DNA from: JAZDKP01 sp043802925
Lineage (GTDB): Bacteria > Fibrobacterota > OXYB2-FULL-49-7 > JAEUSG01
Assembly (NCBI GenBank): GCA_043802925.1
Contig: JAZDKP010000252.1
Span: forward strand, 1-16,713
Length of the DNA stretch: 16,713 nucleotides
Reading direction: 5' to 3'
The notes under the pieces are model-generated. The model had not been told where the DNA came from and did not search any database. It worked only from the letters and a program-made list of their open reading frames with translations. Both the position numbers and the translations under genes were made by a program. Below are positions 1 to 6,128 of this stretch, one piece after another (the stretch's first letter is position 1; each line of letters starts with the position of its first letter).

Positions 1-277
1 TGTTGTCAAGGGTATGGGCGCGCATGCCGTGGACCTGTCGCGCATCCGCCAGAACGAGTGTGTGGGTGAAATGGTCGTCTTTGAAGAAGGGGAACTGCGT
101 TCCGCCAGCCTGTTCGCGGTCGGCGACTGCGCGCTCCTCGCGTTCCATCGTGACGACCTCAACGAGGCCATCATCAAGCACCCGGCCATTGCCACTGAAC
201 TCATTAAAATATTCAGCCGCCGCCTGAGGGAGGCCAATGCAAAACTTCTGGTTGCCAACAAAGCCGCTGCGGTTTAA
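1..277 (+). CDS. Cyclic-nucleotide-binding domain protein, 3' end only
   Basis: The reading frame is open from base 2 and enters from outside the window; the stop is TAA at 275-277. The visible ~91 residues match the second half of a CAP/CRP-like cNMP-binding domain. The phosphate-binding cassette is present as VGEM...FEEGELRSAS, very close to the E. coli CRP stretch GELGLFEEGQERSA, with the ribose-contacting Glu and phosphate-contacting Arg-Ser retained. A helix follows (HPAIATELIKIFSRRLREAN) that corresponds to the CRP C-helix, and the protein ends there, so there is no helix-turn-helix domain after it. It is therefore either a stand-alone cNMP sensor or the C-terminal sensor of a larger protein. 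The next gene starts inside it (41 nt overlap), so the two are co-transcribed. Ligand binding is inferred from the conserved cassette. Confidence 0.8.
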   Translation, partial: VVKGMGAHAVDLSRIRQNECVGEMVVFEEGELRSASLFAVGDCALLAFHRDDLNEAIIKHPAIATELIKIFSRRLREANAKLLVANKAAAV

Positions 278-1706
278 ACGGCACGCGCCGCTACTGCTGC
301 TGCTCGCCCTGCTGTTCGCCTCCTGCGCGGCGCCGCGCGAGGCCACGGTCCTAATATCCATGATCCCGGAACAGGAAAAGGACTTTCGCGAAACCCTGGT
401 CCCGCCGTTTGAAAAAAAGAACAACTGCCGGCTTCGGGTCGTATCCTACCGCGACAGCGGCGATGTCGAAAAGGCCGTGCGCAGCCATCCCGGCAAAGTC
501 CTTCTTGTCAAAACGCCCTTCGAGCGCATTCAGGGACTCCTTCGTGCAGGCCTCATGATGAGCGTCGACAGCGCGGCCGGTGAAAAAAAACTCAAGGAGA
601 TTCGCGATAAATACTTCCTGCTCCAGTTGGCCACCTTTGACGGAAAACTCTATTACTTCCCCCGAAAATTCGAATGCCGCATCATGATGTACCTCAAGTC
701 CCGCGTGGCCGAGGCCGTGGCCCATTGGGAAAAAAAGAAGGGACCCATTGCCGAGGCGCTGCGGCGGCATAATGGGTTGGGGCTTCCGGCCAACTATGCG
801 CTCGAAACCGACCCCAACCAGTGGGACTTTTACGATGTCTTTGTGGCAGGCTGGTACTGGGCGCACACCGATTCCACGGGCAACGTGACGCCAAAGATAG
901 GTCACCGCGGCAAGCGTTATTCCGGCACGGCCCAGCGGCTGGTTGACCGCGTGTACGAAATGGGCGGCGACCGCACCAGCATCGTTAAAATGACCGGTGA
1001 TTTTGTGGCCGATGCCTTTGAATGGGAGGCGGTCTATGCCCAGGAAAATATCTATAACCCGCGGATGCTGAAAGAGGGTTGGAGCGGTTCCGACGTCTGG
1101 AAGGGCTTCAAAAACAACGATGTCTACCTGGCGTTCATGACGCAGCTCGACGGCTTCTTCATTCACGGCACCTATTCCAGGGAATTGCCCGGTTACCTCG
1201 ACAATCCGGATGACCTGGGGTTTGCGGTCATGCCCAAAGGCGTCTCCCTGCAACTGAACGCCGATGGTTCTTACCGCCGTGAAGGCACCCATGCCGTGTC
1301 CACGGGCGGTTGGTGGTGGGGTATTCCAAAAGATTCCCCCTATCCGGACCTGTCGGTCAAGCTGGCCGAATGGATCCTCGACAATGACAACCAGGTCGAT
1401 GGCTGCACCAAGTTCGGCATGATTCCGGTCCGCAAGGACATTCTGGGCGACATCGGCCTTCTTTTCGGCCGGAACTGGCTTTCCGAAATCTATGACGTGT
1501 CGCTCAAGCAGGTCGTGTACAACCAGTTCCGGACCGTTCCGGTCATGAAGGATTACAAGCTGCTGGAGGATCTTTACCTCGACGCATGGTTCGATATGGT
1601 GGCGGGCGGCAACTGGGCCGGCGACGGTGAAATTGTCTCGCGTGACTATATCCGTAACCGTCTCAATACCATGTACCGGCCCCGGGCCGACTCCCTGTCC
1701 GAATGA
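237..1706 (+). CDS. ABC-type sugar solute-binding lipoprotein (family 1 type)
   Basis: 489 residues. A basic N-terminus and a hydrophobic run end at FASC with Cys30, a plausible lipobox although Phe at -3 is atypical, so a lipid-anchored extracytoplasmic protein is likely. The mature part has the hallmarks of family 1 extracellular solute-binding proteins: an N-terminal lobe, a YFPRKFECRIMMY stretch where these proteins have the 'yg.P......l.yn' strand, and the C-terminal signature TGGWWWGIPKDSPYPD...AEWIL followed by GMIPVRKD. The ATG at 237 is chosen because GAGGGAGG lies just upstream, inside the preceding gene. The family delivers oligosaccharides or similar solutes to ABC permeases. No permease or ATPase gene is nearby, so it may work with a distant transporter or as a sensor. 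The substrate cannot be read from sequence. The next gene overlaps by 4 nt (ATGA). Confidence 0.85.
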   Translation: MQNFWLPTKPLRFKRHAPLLLLLALLFASCAAPREATVLISMIPEQEKDFRETLVPPFEKKNNCRLRVVSYRDSGDVEKAVRSHPGKVLLVKTPFERIQGLLRAGLMMSVDSAAGEKKLKEIRDKYFLLQLATFDGKLYYFPRKFECRIMMYLKSRVAEAVAHWEKKKGPIAEALRRHNGLGLPANYALETDPNQWDFYDVFVAGWYWAHTDSTGNVTPKIGHRGKRYSGTAQRLVDRVYEMGGDRTSIVKMTGDFVADAFEWEAVYAQENIYNPRMLKEGWSGSDVWKGFKNNDVYLAFMTQLDGFFIHGTYSRELPGYLDNPDDLGFAVMPKGVSLQLNADGSYRREGTHAVSTGGWWWGIPKDSPYPDLSVKLAEWILDNDNQVDGCTKFGMIPVRKDILGDIGLLFGRNWLSEIYDVSLKQVVYNQFRTVPVMKDYKLLEDLYLDAWFDMVAGGNWAGDGEIVSRDYIRNRLNTMYRPRADSLSE

Positions 1707-2368
1707 AGCCCCTGGCCGCACTGCTCCTCGGAGTGCTGCTCGCCTCCGCGGCCTGCCTTGCCGAACCGGACCCCCGCAAGCAGATGATGATGGACCCGCT
1801 GCCTCGCACGCTGGGCGACCGGGGCGTGCTTTTAGCCGCAGGCCCCGAATACCTGCGCGTTACGCGCGACTACTTTCTGTACGATACCGTTGAACGGACC
1901 GCAGAGGGGCCCATGACCCGGCTCTATGGCTTCGGGTTTGCGCTTTCGCGCGATATTCCGGATGCCCGGGGCCGCGATCATCTTGCGCCGTTTATCAGCG
2001 CTTCTTTCATGCCCGACCAACCCGCATTTCTGGATGACCCCACGGGAATCATCATTCCCTGCAATTACTACCAGTTTCAACTGGGCGTGCAGGTCGGCCG
2101 CTCCGCCCTTCCCAAAGCCGTTGTGCGTCCTTATTTTCTGGCCGGCCCTACGCTGAACCTGCTTCTTTGGCAAAAGCGTACCGTGGTCCAGCGGCTCGCC
2201 TGGGGTGCGGCCGCGCGGAGCGGTGTTCTGTTTAAGGGGTTTGGCCGGAAATGGATCGTGGAATTGAACTACAGCCTTTCCGCCCTTTTCAGCGGTTACC
2301 CGGACGCCTATATGGATGTCCGTGAATACATACACACGGTCGGCTTGCGCGCCGGACCCGCTTTTTAA
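1703..2368 (+). CDS. Secreted probable outer-membrane beta-barrel protein
   Basis: 221 residues. A signal peptide covers about residues 1-20 (MKPLAALLLGVLLASAACLA), with likely cleavage after CLA; Cys18 makes a lipoprotein a weaker alternative. The mature protein has alternating polar/hydrophobic stretches such as LYGFGFALSRD, YYQFQLGVQVGRS, VRPYFLAGPTLNL, WIVELNYSLSALF and HTVGLRAGPAF, and ends in Phe, the usual last residue of outer-membrane barrels. Its size suits about eight strands. I do not recognise a named family. Translation probably couples to the solute-binding gene, because the ATG overlaps that gene's TGA and no Shine-Dalgarno is visible. A joint envelope role, such as supplying or sensing a solute, is inference from this arrangement. 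The stop shares the TTAA at 2365-2368 with the stop of the convergent gene. Confidence 0.7.
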   Translation: MKPLAALLLGVLLASAACLAEPDPRKQMMMDPLPRTLGDRGVLLAAGPEYLRVTRDYFLYDTVERTAEGPMTRLYGFGFALSRDIPDARGRDHLAPFISASFMPDQPAFLDDPTGIIIPCNYYQFQLGVQVGRSALPKAVVRPYFLAGPTLNLLLWQKRTVVQRLAWGAAARSGVLFKGFGRKWIVELNYSLSALFSGYPDAYMDVREYIHTVGLRAGPAF

Positions 2369-3384
2369 TTTTTTCCGAACATTTCCCGTAGAATCCGCTT
2401 CCAATGATGGAAGAGGCTGCTTCCCGGCCCTTCCGGGCCGTAGGATTGCCGGACGTACGCAGGCGGAAAAAGGAGCCGGAGCATCTTTTCCGTGCGTGGT
2501 TCCGCCATTTTCAGAATAAGGGGATAAAGTTCGCGTTTTTCCGTGGCATCTTTGGCAACATTCCGGAGGTCGCGCAAATGGGAGTCCCGTACGCGGAACG
2601 GGGCGAGGAGGGGTTTTGGAAAGAGGTCCACACCAAAACGTTCCAGTGCGTAATAATGGGTGTACAGGACCGGGAAGGATATTTCCGTGCACGCGGCCAG
2701 CCGTTCCCAGACCGAAAGGTTGATGCCGTGTTTCAGTATCTGGTAGATGTCCACAAGCGGAAAGAGACGACGACCCATTTCATCAAACAATTGCAGACAG
2801 GAATAGAGGAGGTACAACTCATCGGACAGTCTCCGTTCTTCCAATAAAGATGCGGTCCGGACCGCGTCAAGACGGAAAAGCACGCGGTATTTGTAGGAGA
2901 CGATGTCGGAATGGACCTCAAGAAGCACACCGTTGCCTTCATAACGTGAATGGTAGTGCGGACGCGTCGAAAACAGCCTGTATCCGAGGCCGGATAGAAT
3001 AGCGCCGAGCCGCGCGGCATCCTCGTGTGATACAAGGATATCAATATCGCCGGATGGACGAAGCATTCTGGGTTTATAGTAGCGATCCGCTATATCTAAC
3101 CCCTTGATATAACAATAGTTAACTTGATTTGCCTCCAGTATTGCTGAAAGCTGCCTGGACATATCACCAAGCAAATGCGAGCGCTCCTCAGAAGAGAAAA
3201 AGGCCTTTCGCAGGCTCTCTGGAATTTCAGTGGACTGTTTAAGTGTAAGTTCCTCGTACAATAGGGGGAAAAGCGGGCGGATACGCCGATCCGAAGCTTT
3301 AAGGGCCGTGGCAAATGCAGGCGGATCCCGGAGCAGGGCCGGCGAAAGGCTGGCAATGGATAGCAGAAAGTCAATTCGCTCCAT
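2365..3384 (-). CDS. PF14907-type nucleotidyltransferase family protein
   Basis: 339 residues. The family signature is clear: YIKG at 92-95, RYYKPRMLRPSGDIDILV at 101-118 with the metal-binding pair Asp113/Asp115, and LLEVH at 154-158 supplying the third acidic residue and His. This is the KG...GDiDlLV...E.H pattern of the uncharacterised nucleotidyltransferases (NTP_transf_5), a branch of the pol-beta fold. Members often sit in surface-polysaccharide or peptide-modification loci, but their substrate is generally unknown. The C-terminal half is helical with no other recognised domain. It is divergent from the phosphoglycosyl transferase fusion with only a short shared promoter region, which suggests a role in the same glycan pathway (inference). 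The Shine-Dalgarno is weak (GGGA before ATTTTATG). The gene's 5' third is visibly less G/C-rich than its neighbours, a mild hint of separate origin. Confidence 0.75.
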   Translation of the reverse strand: MERIDFLLSIASLSPALLRDPPAFATALKASDRRIRPLFPLLYEELTLKQSTEIPESLRKAFFSSEERSHLLGDMSRQLSAILEANQVNYCYIKGLDIADRYYKPRMLRPSGDIDILVSHEDAARLGAILSGLGYRLFSTRPHYHSRYEGNGVLLEVHSDIVSYKYRVLFRLDAVRTASLLEERRLSDELYLLYSCLQLFDEMGRRLFPLVDIYQILKHGINLSVWERLAACTEISFPVLYTHYYALERFGVDLFPKPLLAPFRVRDSHLRDLRNVAKDATEKRELYPLILKMAEPRTEKMLRLLFPPAYVRQSYGPEGPGSSLFHHWKRILREMFGKN

Positions 3385-3404
3385 AAAATTCCCGTAAAAA
3401 GCCG

Positions 3405-3432
3405 TTTGCAGATCCTTTCTGCATATTATATT
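3405..3432 (+). promoter_or_regulatory. Possible sigma-70 promoter for the phosphoglycosyl transferase fusion
   Basis: A TTTGCA box at 3405-3410 and TATATT at 3427-3432 are 16 bases apart in the short AT-rich gap between divergent genes. The -35 match is weak. A perfect inverted repeat (TGCAGA, 5-base spacer, TCTGCA; 3407-3423) lies between the boxes and could be an operator. Transcripts would have a very short leader before the ATG at 3442 or 3454, fitting the lack of a Shine-Dalgarno there. Confidence 0.35.
3407..3423. repeat. Inverted repeat between divergent genes, candidate operator
   Basis: TGCAGA and TCTGCA are exact inverted copies separated by TCCTT. The element lies within the spacer of the plus-strand promoter candidate and at the predicted start of the minus-strand one, so a bound protein could affect both genes. 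A role as operator is inference; a 6 bp repeat can occur by chance. Confidence 0.35.
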
Positions 3433-3454
3433 TTAATCCTGATGTTTTATTCAA
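3425..3454 (-). promoter_or_regulatory. Probable sigma-70 promoter for the nucleotidyltransferase gene
   Basis: Read on the minus strand, TTGAAT (complement of 3449-3454) and a perfect TATAAT (complement of 3425-3430) are 18 bases apart. The predicted start is near 3418, giving a leader of about 34 nt. The -10 box overlaps the -10 of the opposing promoter and the -35 overlaps the first codons of the opposing gene, so the two transcription units would compete directly. Confidence 0.45.
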
Positions 3455-5895
3455 TGACAAAGCGCCTCTTTGACCTGGGCTGCACAACAACAGGACTCCT
3501 TGTCCTGTCGCCCCTGCTCGTCCTTGTTGCGCTTATCGTCAAGCTAACCTCACGGGGCCCGGTCTTCTTCCGTCAGGCCCGCGTGGGGAAAGACGGACGT
3601 CCGTTCCGTATCTTCAAATTCCGCACCATGGTCAACGATGCACATAAGGGGCCGGAGGTCACGGCCAGGGATGACGGCCGGGTCACTTCCGTGGGGCGTA
3701 TCCTCCGCCAGGCCAAACTCGATGAACTGCCCCAACTCCTCAACGTACTTGCGGGCTCCATGTCCCTGGTGGGGCCCCGGCCCGAAATCCCCGCGCTGGT
3801 GGCCCATTACACCCCCGAGCAGCGCCAGCTCCTGACGGTGCGTCCCGGTATCACCAGTCCGGCCACTATTTACCATCGGGACGAAGAGGAAATTGTCGGG
3901 ACCCCGGAGGAGGTCATGGAATATCACCGGACCGTCCTGGTTCCAAAAAAGGCGCAGTACGACCTGGGTTACATTGAGCACCGTTCCTTCTGGTTTGACC
4001 TCAAGCTGATTTTCCTAACCCTGCTTTCGGTCCTCACTAACGAAAGTGGCTACATGCGCGAAAAGGCCATCAAGAACCGCAGGGCCATCATTGTGGCCAC
4101 GGTCCTGGCCCTTCTGGCGCTTTCATATTTTCTGGCCTATCTGGTCCGGTTCGAATGGGACATCCCTTATTTTTACCTCGGCAAGTTCAAGCGCACGCTG
4201 CCCCTGGTCCTTATCGTCAAATTTGTTTTCCTGGCTTACTTCAGTCAATTCGAGGGCTATTGGCGTTATGTCAGCCTCTCCGACATCGGCGCCATCTTCA
4301 AGGCGCTCTTTCTTTCACTCCTGGCTTTATGGGGCATCAAGTTATTCTTCTTAAGCTCGTTTCCCTCGGGCACGTTGCTCATCGACTTCGCCTTTTCGCT
4401 CATGCTGCTTTCCGGCCAGCGCCTTTCCTTACGCTTTCTCCGCGAAGCATATATGCCGATTGTACCCAAAAGCCGTGACAAGGTCCTCGTCCTGGGTGCA
4501 GGGGACCGGGCCGAGAGCGTACTGCGTGAAATCAGGAACAATCCGGACATGGCATTCAACATCATCGGGTTGGTGGACGATTCTCCGGCTAAAATGGGTA
4601 TAAAAATCCATGGCAAGGAGGTGGTCGGGACCTTTGACGATTTGCCTTCCCTGGTCGAGGAAAAGGGGGTGACCGTCCTCATCAATACGATTGAACCGTT
4701 GACCCAACGGCACTCCGCGGTACTCACAAAGCTGCGCGCCCAGTTCAAGTGCTCCATCCGGAACGTTCCGAGCGCTTCGGATTACATCACAGGACGGGTC
4801 AACACAAAACGCATCCGCGAAATCGGCATCGAGGACCTTCTGGGCCGCAAGTCCGTCGAACTGGATCGTAAAACCATTGAGCATGAGTTCAAAGGCCGTA
4901 CGGTTTTGGTCACGGGGGCCGGGGGTTCCATTGGTTCCGAACTGGTACGCCAAATCCTCCGTTTCGAACCCGGACGGGTGTTGCTGTTCGACAAGGACGA
5001 AACCCTCCTGTACGAACTCGAAACCGAGCTCAAGGAAACCCATCCCGGCGTTGCCTGCGAGGTACTCATGGGCGATATCCGCAATCCAACGACCCTCCAG
5101 CGTTTTTTCAGCGAATACAGGCCCCAGGTGGTCCTTCATTCCGCGGCCTACAAGCATGTACCCCTCATGGAGCAGCACCCGAGCGAGGCGGTCTACAACA
5201 ATGTCTTTGGCACGCGCAACGTGCTTACGGCCGCGCGTGACAACGGGATCGAACGGTTTGTCATGATCTCCACGGACAAGGCGGTGCGGCCCACCAATGT
5301 CATGGGCGCCACCAAGCGGCTCTCCGAAATGCTCATGTTCAAAGGGTTTGCGGGCCGGAGCGCCCTGAAGTGCATGGCCGTGCGATTCGGCAACGTGCTG
5401 GGCAGCCGCGGCAGCGTCATCCCGCTTTTCACCCGTCAAATCAACCGGGGCGGGCCGGTGCGCATCACGCATCCTGATATCACCCGTTTCTTCATGTCCA
5501 TTCCCGAGGCAGCGCAGCTGGTTCTTCAGGCGGGCGCCATGGGACAAGGCGGCGAAATTTTCATATTAAAGATGGGCGAGCCGGTGCTTATCAAAGACCT
5601 CGCCGAGCGGCTCATCGAATTCTCAGGCTATCAGCCTGGCATTGACATTGACATCGAATACATGGGCCTGCGGCCGGGTGAAAAATTGCACGAGGAGCTA
5701 CTCACTGAAATCGAGGGCACTAAAACGACCTCGCATGACAAGATTATGGTCATCGATAACCGGCAGTTGCCGGACCCGCAGTTGATGGAGCAACTCGAAT
5801 CCCTTGAAAATGAAGGCCTTAACGATAAGACGCCCAATCAGATAAAGAAAATACTCCAGGGTTTTGTCCCAGAATACGCCCCGCAAATCACCTGA
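3454..5895 (+). CDS. Phosphoglycosyl transferase / nucleotide-sugar 4,6-dehydratase fusion (PglC-like + WbpM/PglF-like)
   Basis: 813 residues from ATG 3454, chosen because MTKRLFD aligns with the usual start of bacterial sugar transferases; ATG 3442 and TTG 3406 are in-frame alternatives and none has a good Shine-Dalgarno. Residues 1-200 form a complete monotopic phosphoglycosyl transferase: membrane helix at about 8-28, FRIFKFRTM at 51-59, the catalytic Asp90-Glu91 in KLDELPQL, SLVGPRPE at 104-111 and RPGITS at 130-135. Residues 201-813 form a complete WbpM/PglF-type dehydratase: four membrane segments (about 211-231, 249-267, 284-302, 306-323), a first Rossmann domain (VLVLGAGDRAES), then an SDR domain with TGAGGSIG at 487-494, STDKAV at 606-611 and NVMGATKR at 615-622, where Met617 replaces the usual Tyr as in the membrane 4,6-dehydratases. 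Known chemistry of the parts: UDP-sugar 4,6-dehydration and transfer of a sugar phosphate to undecaprenyl phosphate. No aminotransferase or acetyltransferase for diNAcBac is nearby. Met201 marks the seam. Confidence 0.9.
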   Translation: MTKRLFDLGCTTTGLLVLSPLLVLVALIVKLTSRGPVFFRQARVGKDGRPFRIFKFRTMVNDAHKGPEVTARDDGRVTSVGRILRQAKLDELPQLLNVLAGSMSLVGPRPEIPALVAHYTPEQRQLLTVRPGITSPATIYHRDEEEIVGTPEEVMEYHRTVLVPKKAQYDLGYIEHRSFWFDLKLIFLTLLSVLTNESGYMREKAIKNRRAIIVATVLALLALSYFLAYLVRFEWDIPYFYLGKFKRTLPLVLIVKFVFLAYFSQFEGYWRYVSLSDIGAIFKALFLSLLALWGIKLFFLSSFPSGTLLIDFAFSLMLLSGQRLSLRFLREAYMPIVPKSRDKVLVLGAGDRAESVLREIRNNPDMAFNIIGLVDDSPAKMGIKIHGKEVVGTFDDLPSLVEEKGVTVLINTIEPLTQRHSAVLTKLRAQFKCSIRNVPSASDYITGRVNTKRIREIGIEDLLGRKSVELDRKTIEHEFKGRTVLVTGAGGSIGSELVRQILRFEPGRVLLFDKDETLLYELETELKETHPGVACEVLMGDIRNPTTLQRFFSEYRPQVVLHSAAYKHVPLMEQHPSEAVYNNVFGTRNVLTAARDNGIERFVMISTDKAVRPTNVMGATKRLSEMLMFKGFAGRSALKCMAVRFGNVLGSRGSVIPLFTRQINRGGPVRITHPDITRFFMSIPEAAQLVLQAGAMGQGGEIFILKMGEPVLIKDLAERLIEFSGYQPGIDIDIEYMGLRPGEKLHEELLTEIEGTKTTSHDKIMVIDNRQLPDPQLMEQLESLENEGLNDKTPNQIKKILQGFVPEYAPQIT

Positions 5896-5905
5896 TTTTA
5901 TTTCC

Positions 5906-5932
5906 TAAAGTTTTTCCTAAATCTGCCGATAA
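5906..5932 (+). promoter_or_regulatory. Consensus sigma-28 (FliA) flagellar promoter
   Basis: TAAAGTTT at 5906-5913, an 11-base spacer and GCCGATAA at 5925-5932 match the enterobacterial FliA consensus at every position. It begins 10 nt after the stop of the preceding gene and points at the flagellin gene, with a predicted start near 5939. Flagellin is therefore probably a late, class 3 flagellar gene dependent on FliA and FlgM. Confidence 0.92.
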
Positions 5933-5938
5933 TGTAAT

Positions 5939-6128
5939 TAGGACTTCATATGCATGGGGAAGTGCATACGAAGAGGTTGAAGAAAGGGGCCTTTCTCTTT
6001 CTCCAGAATCCAAAGCGCTGTAAGGCAATGACTCCGGGAATGATCTATTCATTTCCGGTTATGGAGGGATTCTCGGGAATGAGGCAGGCCCACCAAGGAG
6101 TAATGCTTTATCACCAAGGGAGGGTGTC
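5939..6128 (+). promoter_or_regulatory. Structured flagellin mRNA leader
   Basis: About 190 nt separate the predicted start from the flagellin ATG, with no convincing gene inside. Exact stems are visible: TATGCA/TGCATA at 5949-5968 with a GGGGA-containing loop; AGAAAG/CTTTCT at 5981-5996; a 10 bp stem at 6034-6043 with 6049-6058 (one G-U pair); and CACC/GGTG at 6112-6126, whose loop AAGGGAG holds the Shine-Dalgarno. The 6048-6058 strand can instead pair with 6073-6083, because GGGAATGA occurs twice (6036-6043 and 6075-6082). Eight GGA triplets occur in the leader, several in loops. The pattern fits post-transcriptional control, for example by a CsrA-type protein, but no regulator is shown by the sequence. 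A second CACCAAGGAG copy at 6091-6100 precedes an out-of-frame ATG. Confidence 0.55.

Noticed and set aside
351..1721. 456-codon open frame on the minus strand opposite the solute-binding gene
   Set aside because: It lies fully antisense to a gene with clear family signatures, has no recognisable domain, and is explained by G/C-rich third positions that remove stops from the opposite strand.
2341..2374. Possible terminator after the barrel gene (CGGC/GCCG stem, then T-runs)
   Set aside because: Only a 4 bp stem, with seven bases between it and an interrupted T-run inside the coding end; too weak to annotate.
1832..2692. 286-codon minus-strand frame crossing the barrel gene and the nucleotidyltransferase end
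   Set aside because: It overlaps two supported genes in other frames and has no protein-like features.
4429..5547. 372-codon minus-strand frame opposite the dehydratase domain
   Set aside because: A mirror frame of a conserved coding region; its His/Asp/Gly-rich composition matches no family.
5981..5996. AGAAAG/CTTTCT hairpin as a terminator for the PGT fusion gene
   Set aside because: The stem is short, no T-run follows, and it lies downstream of the flagellin promoter, where it would block flagellin.
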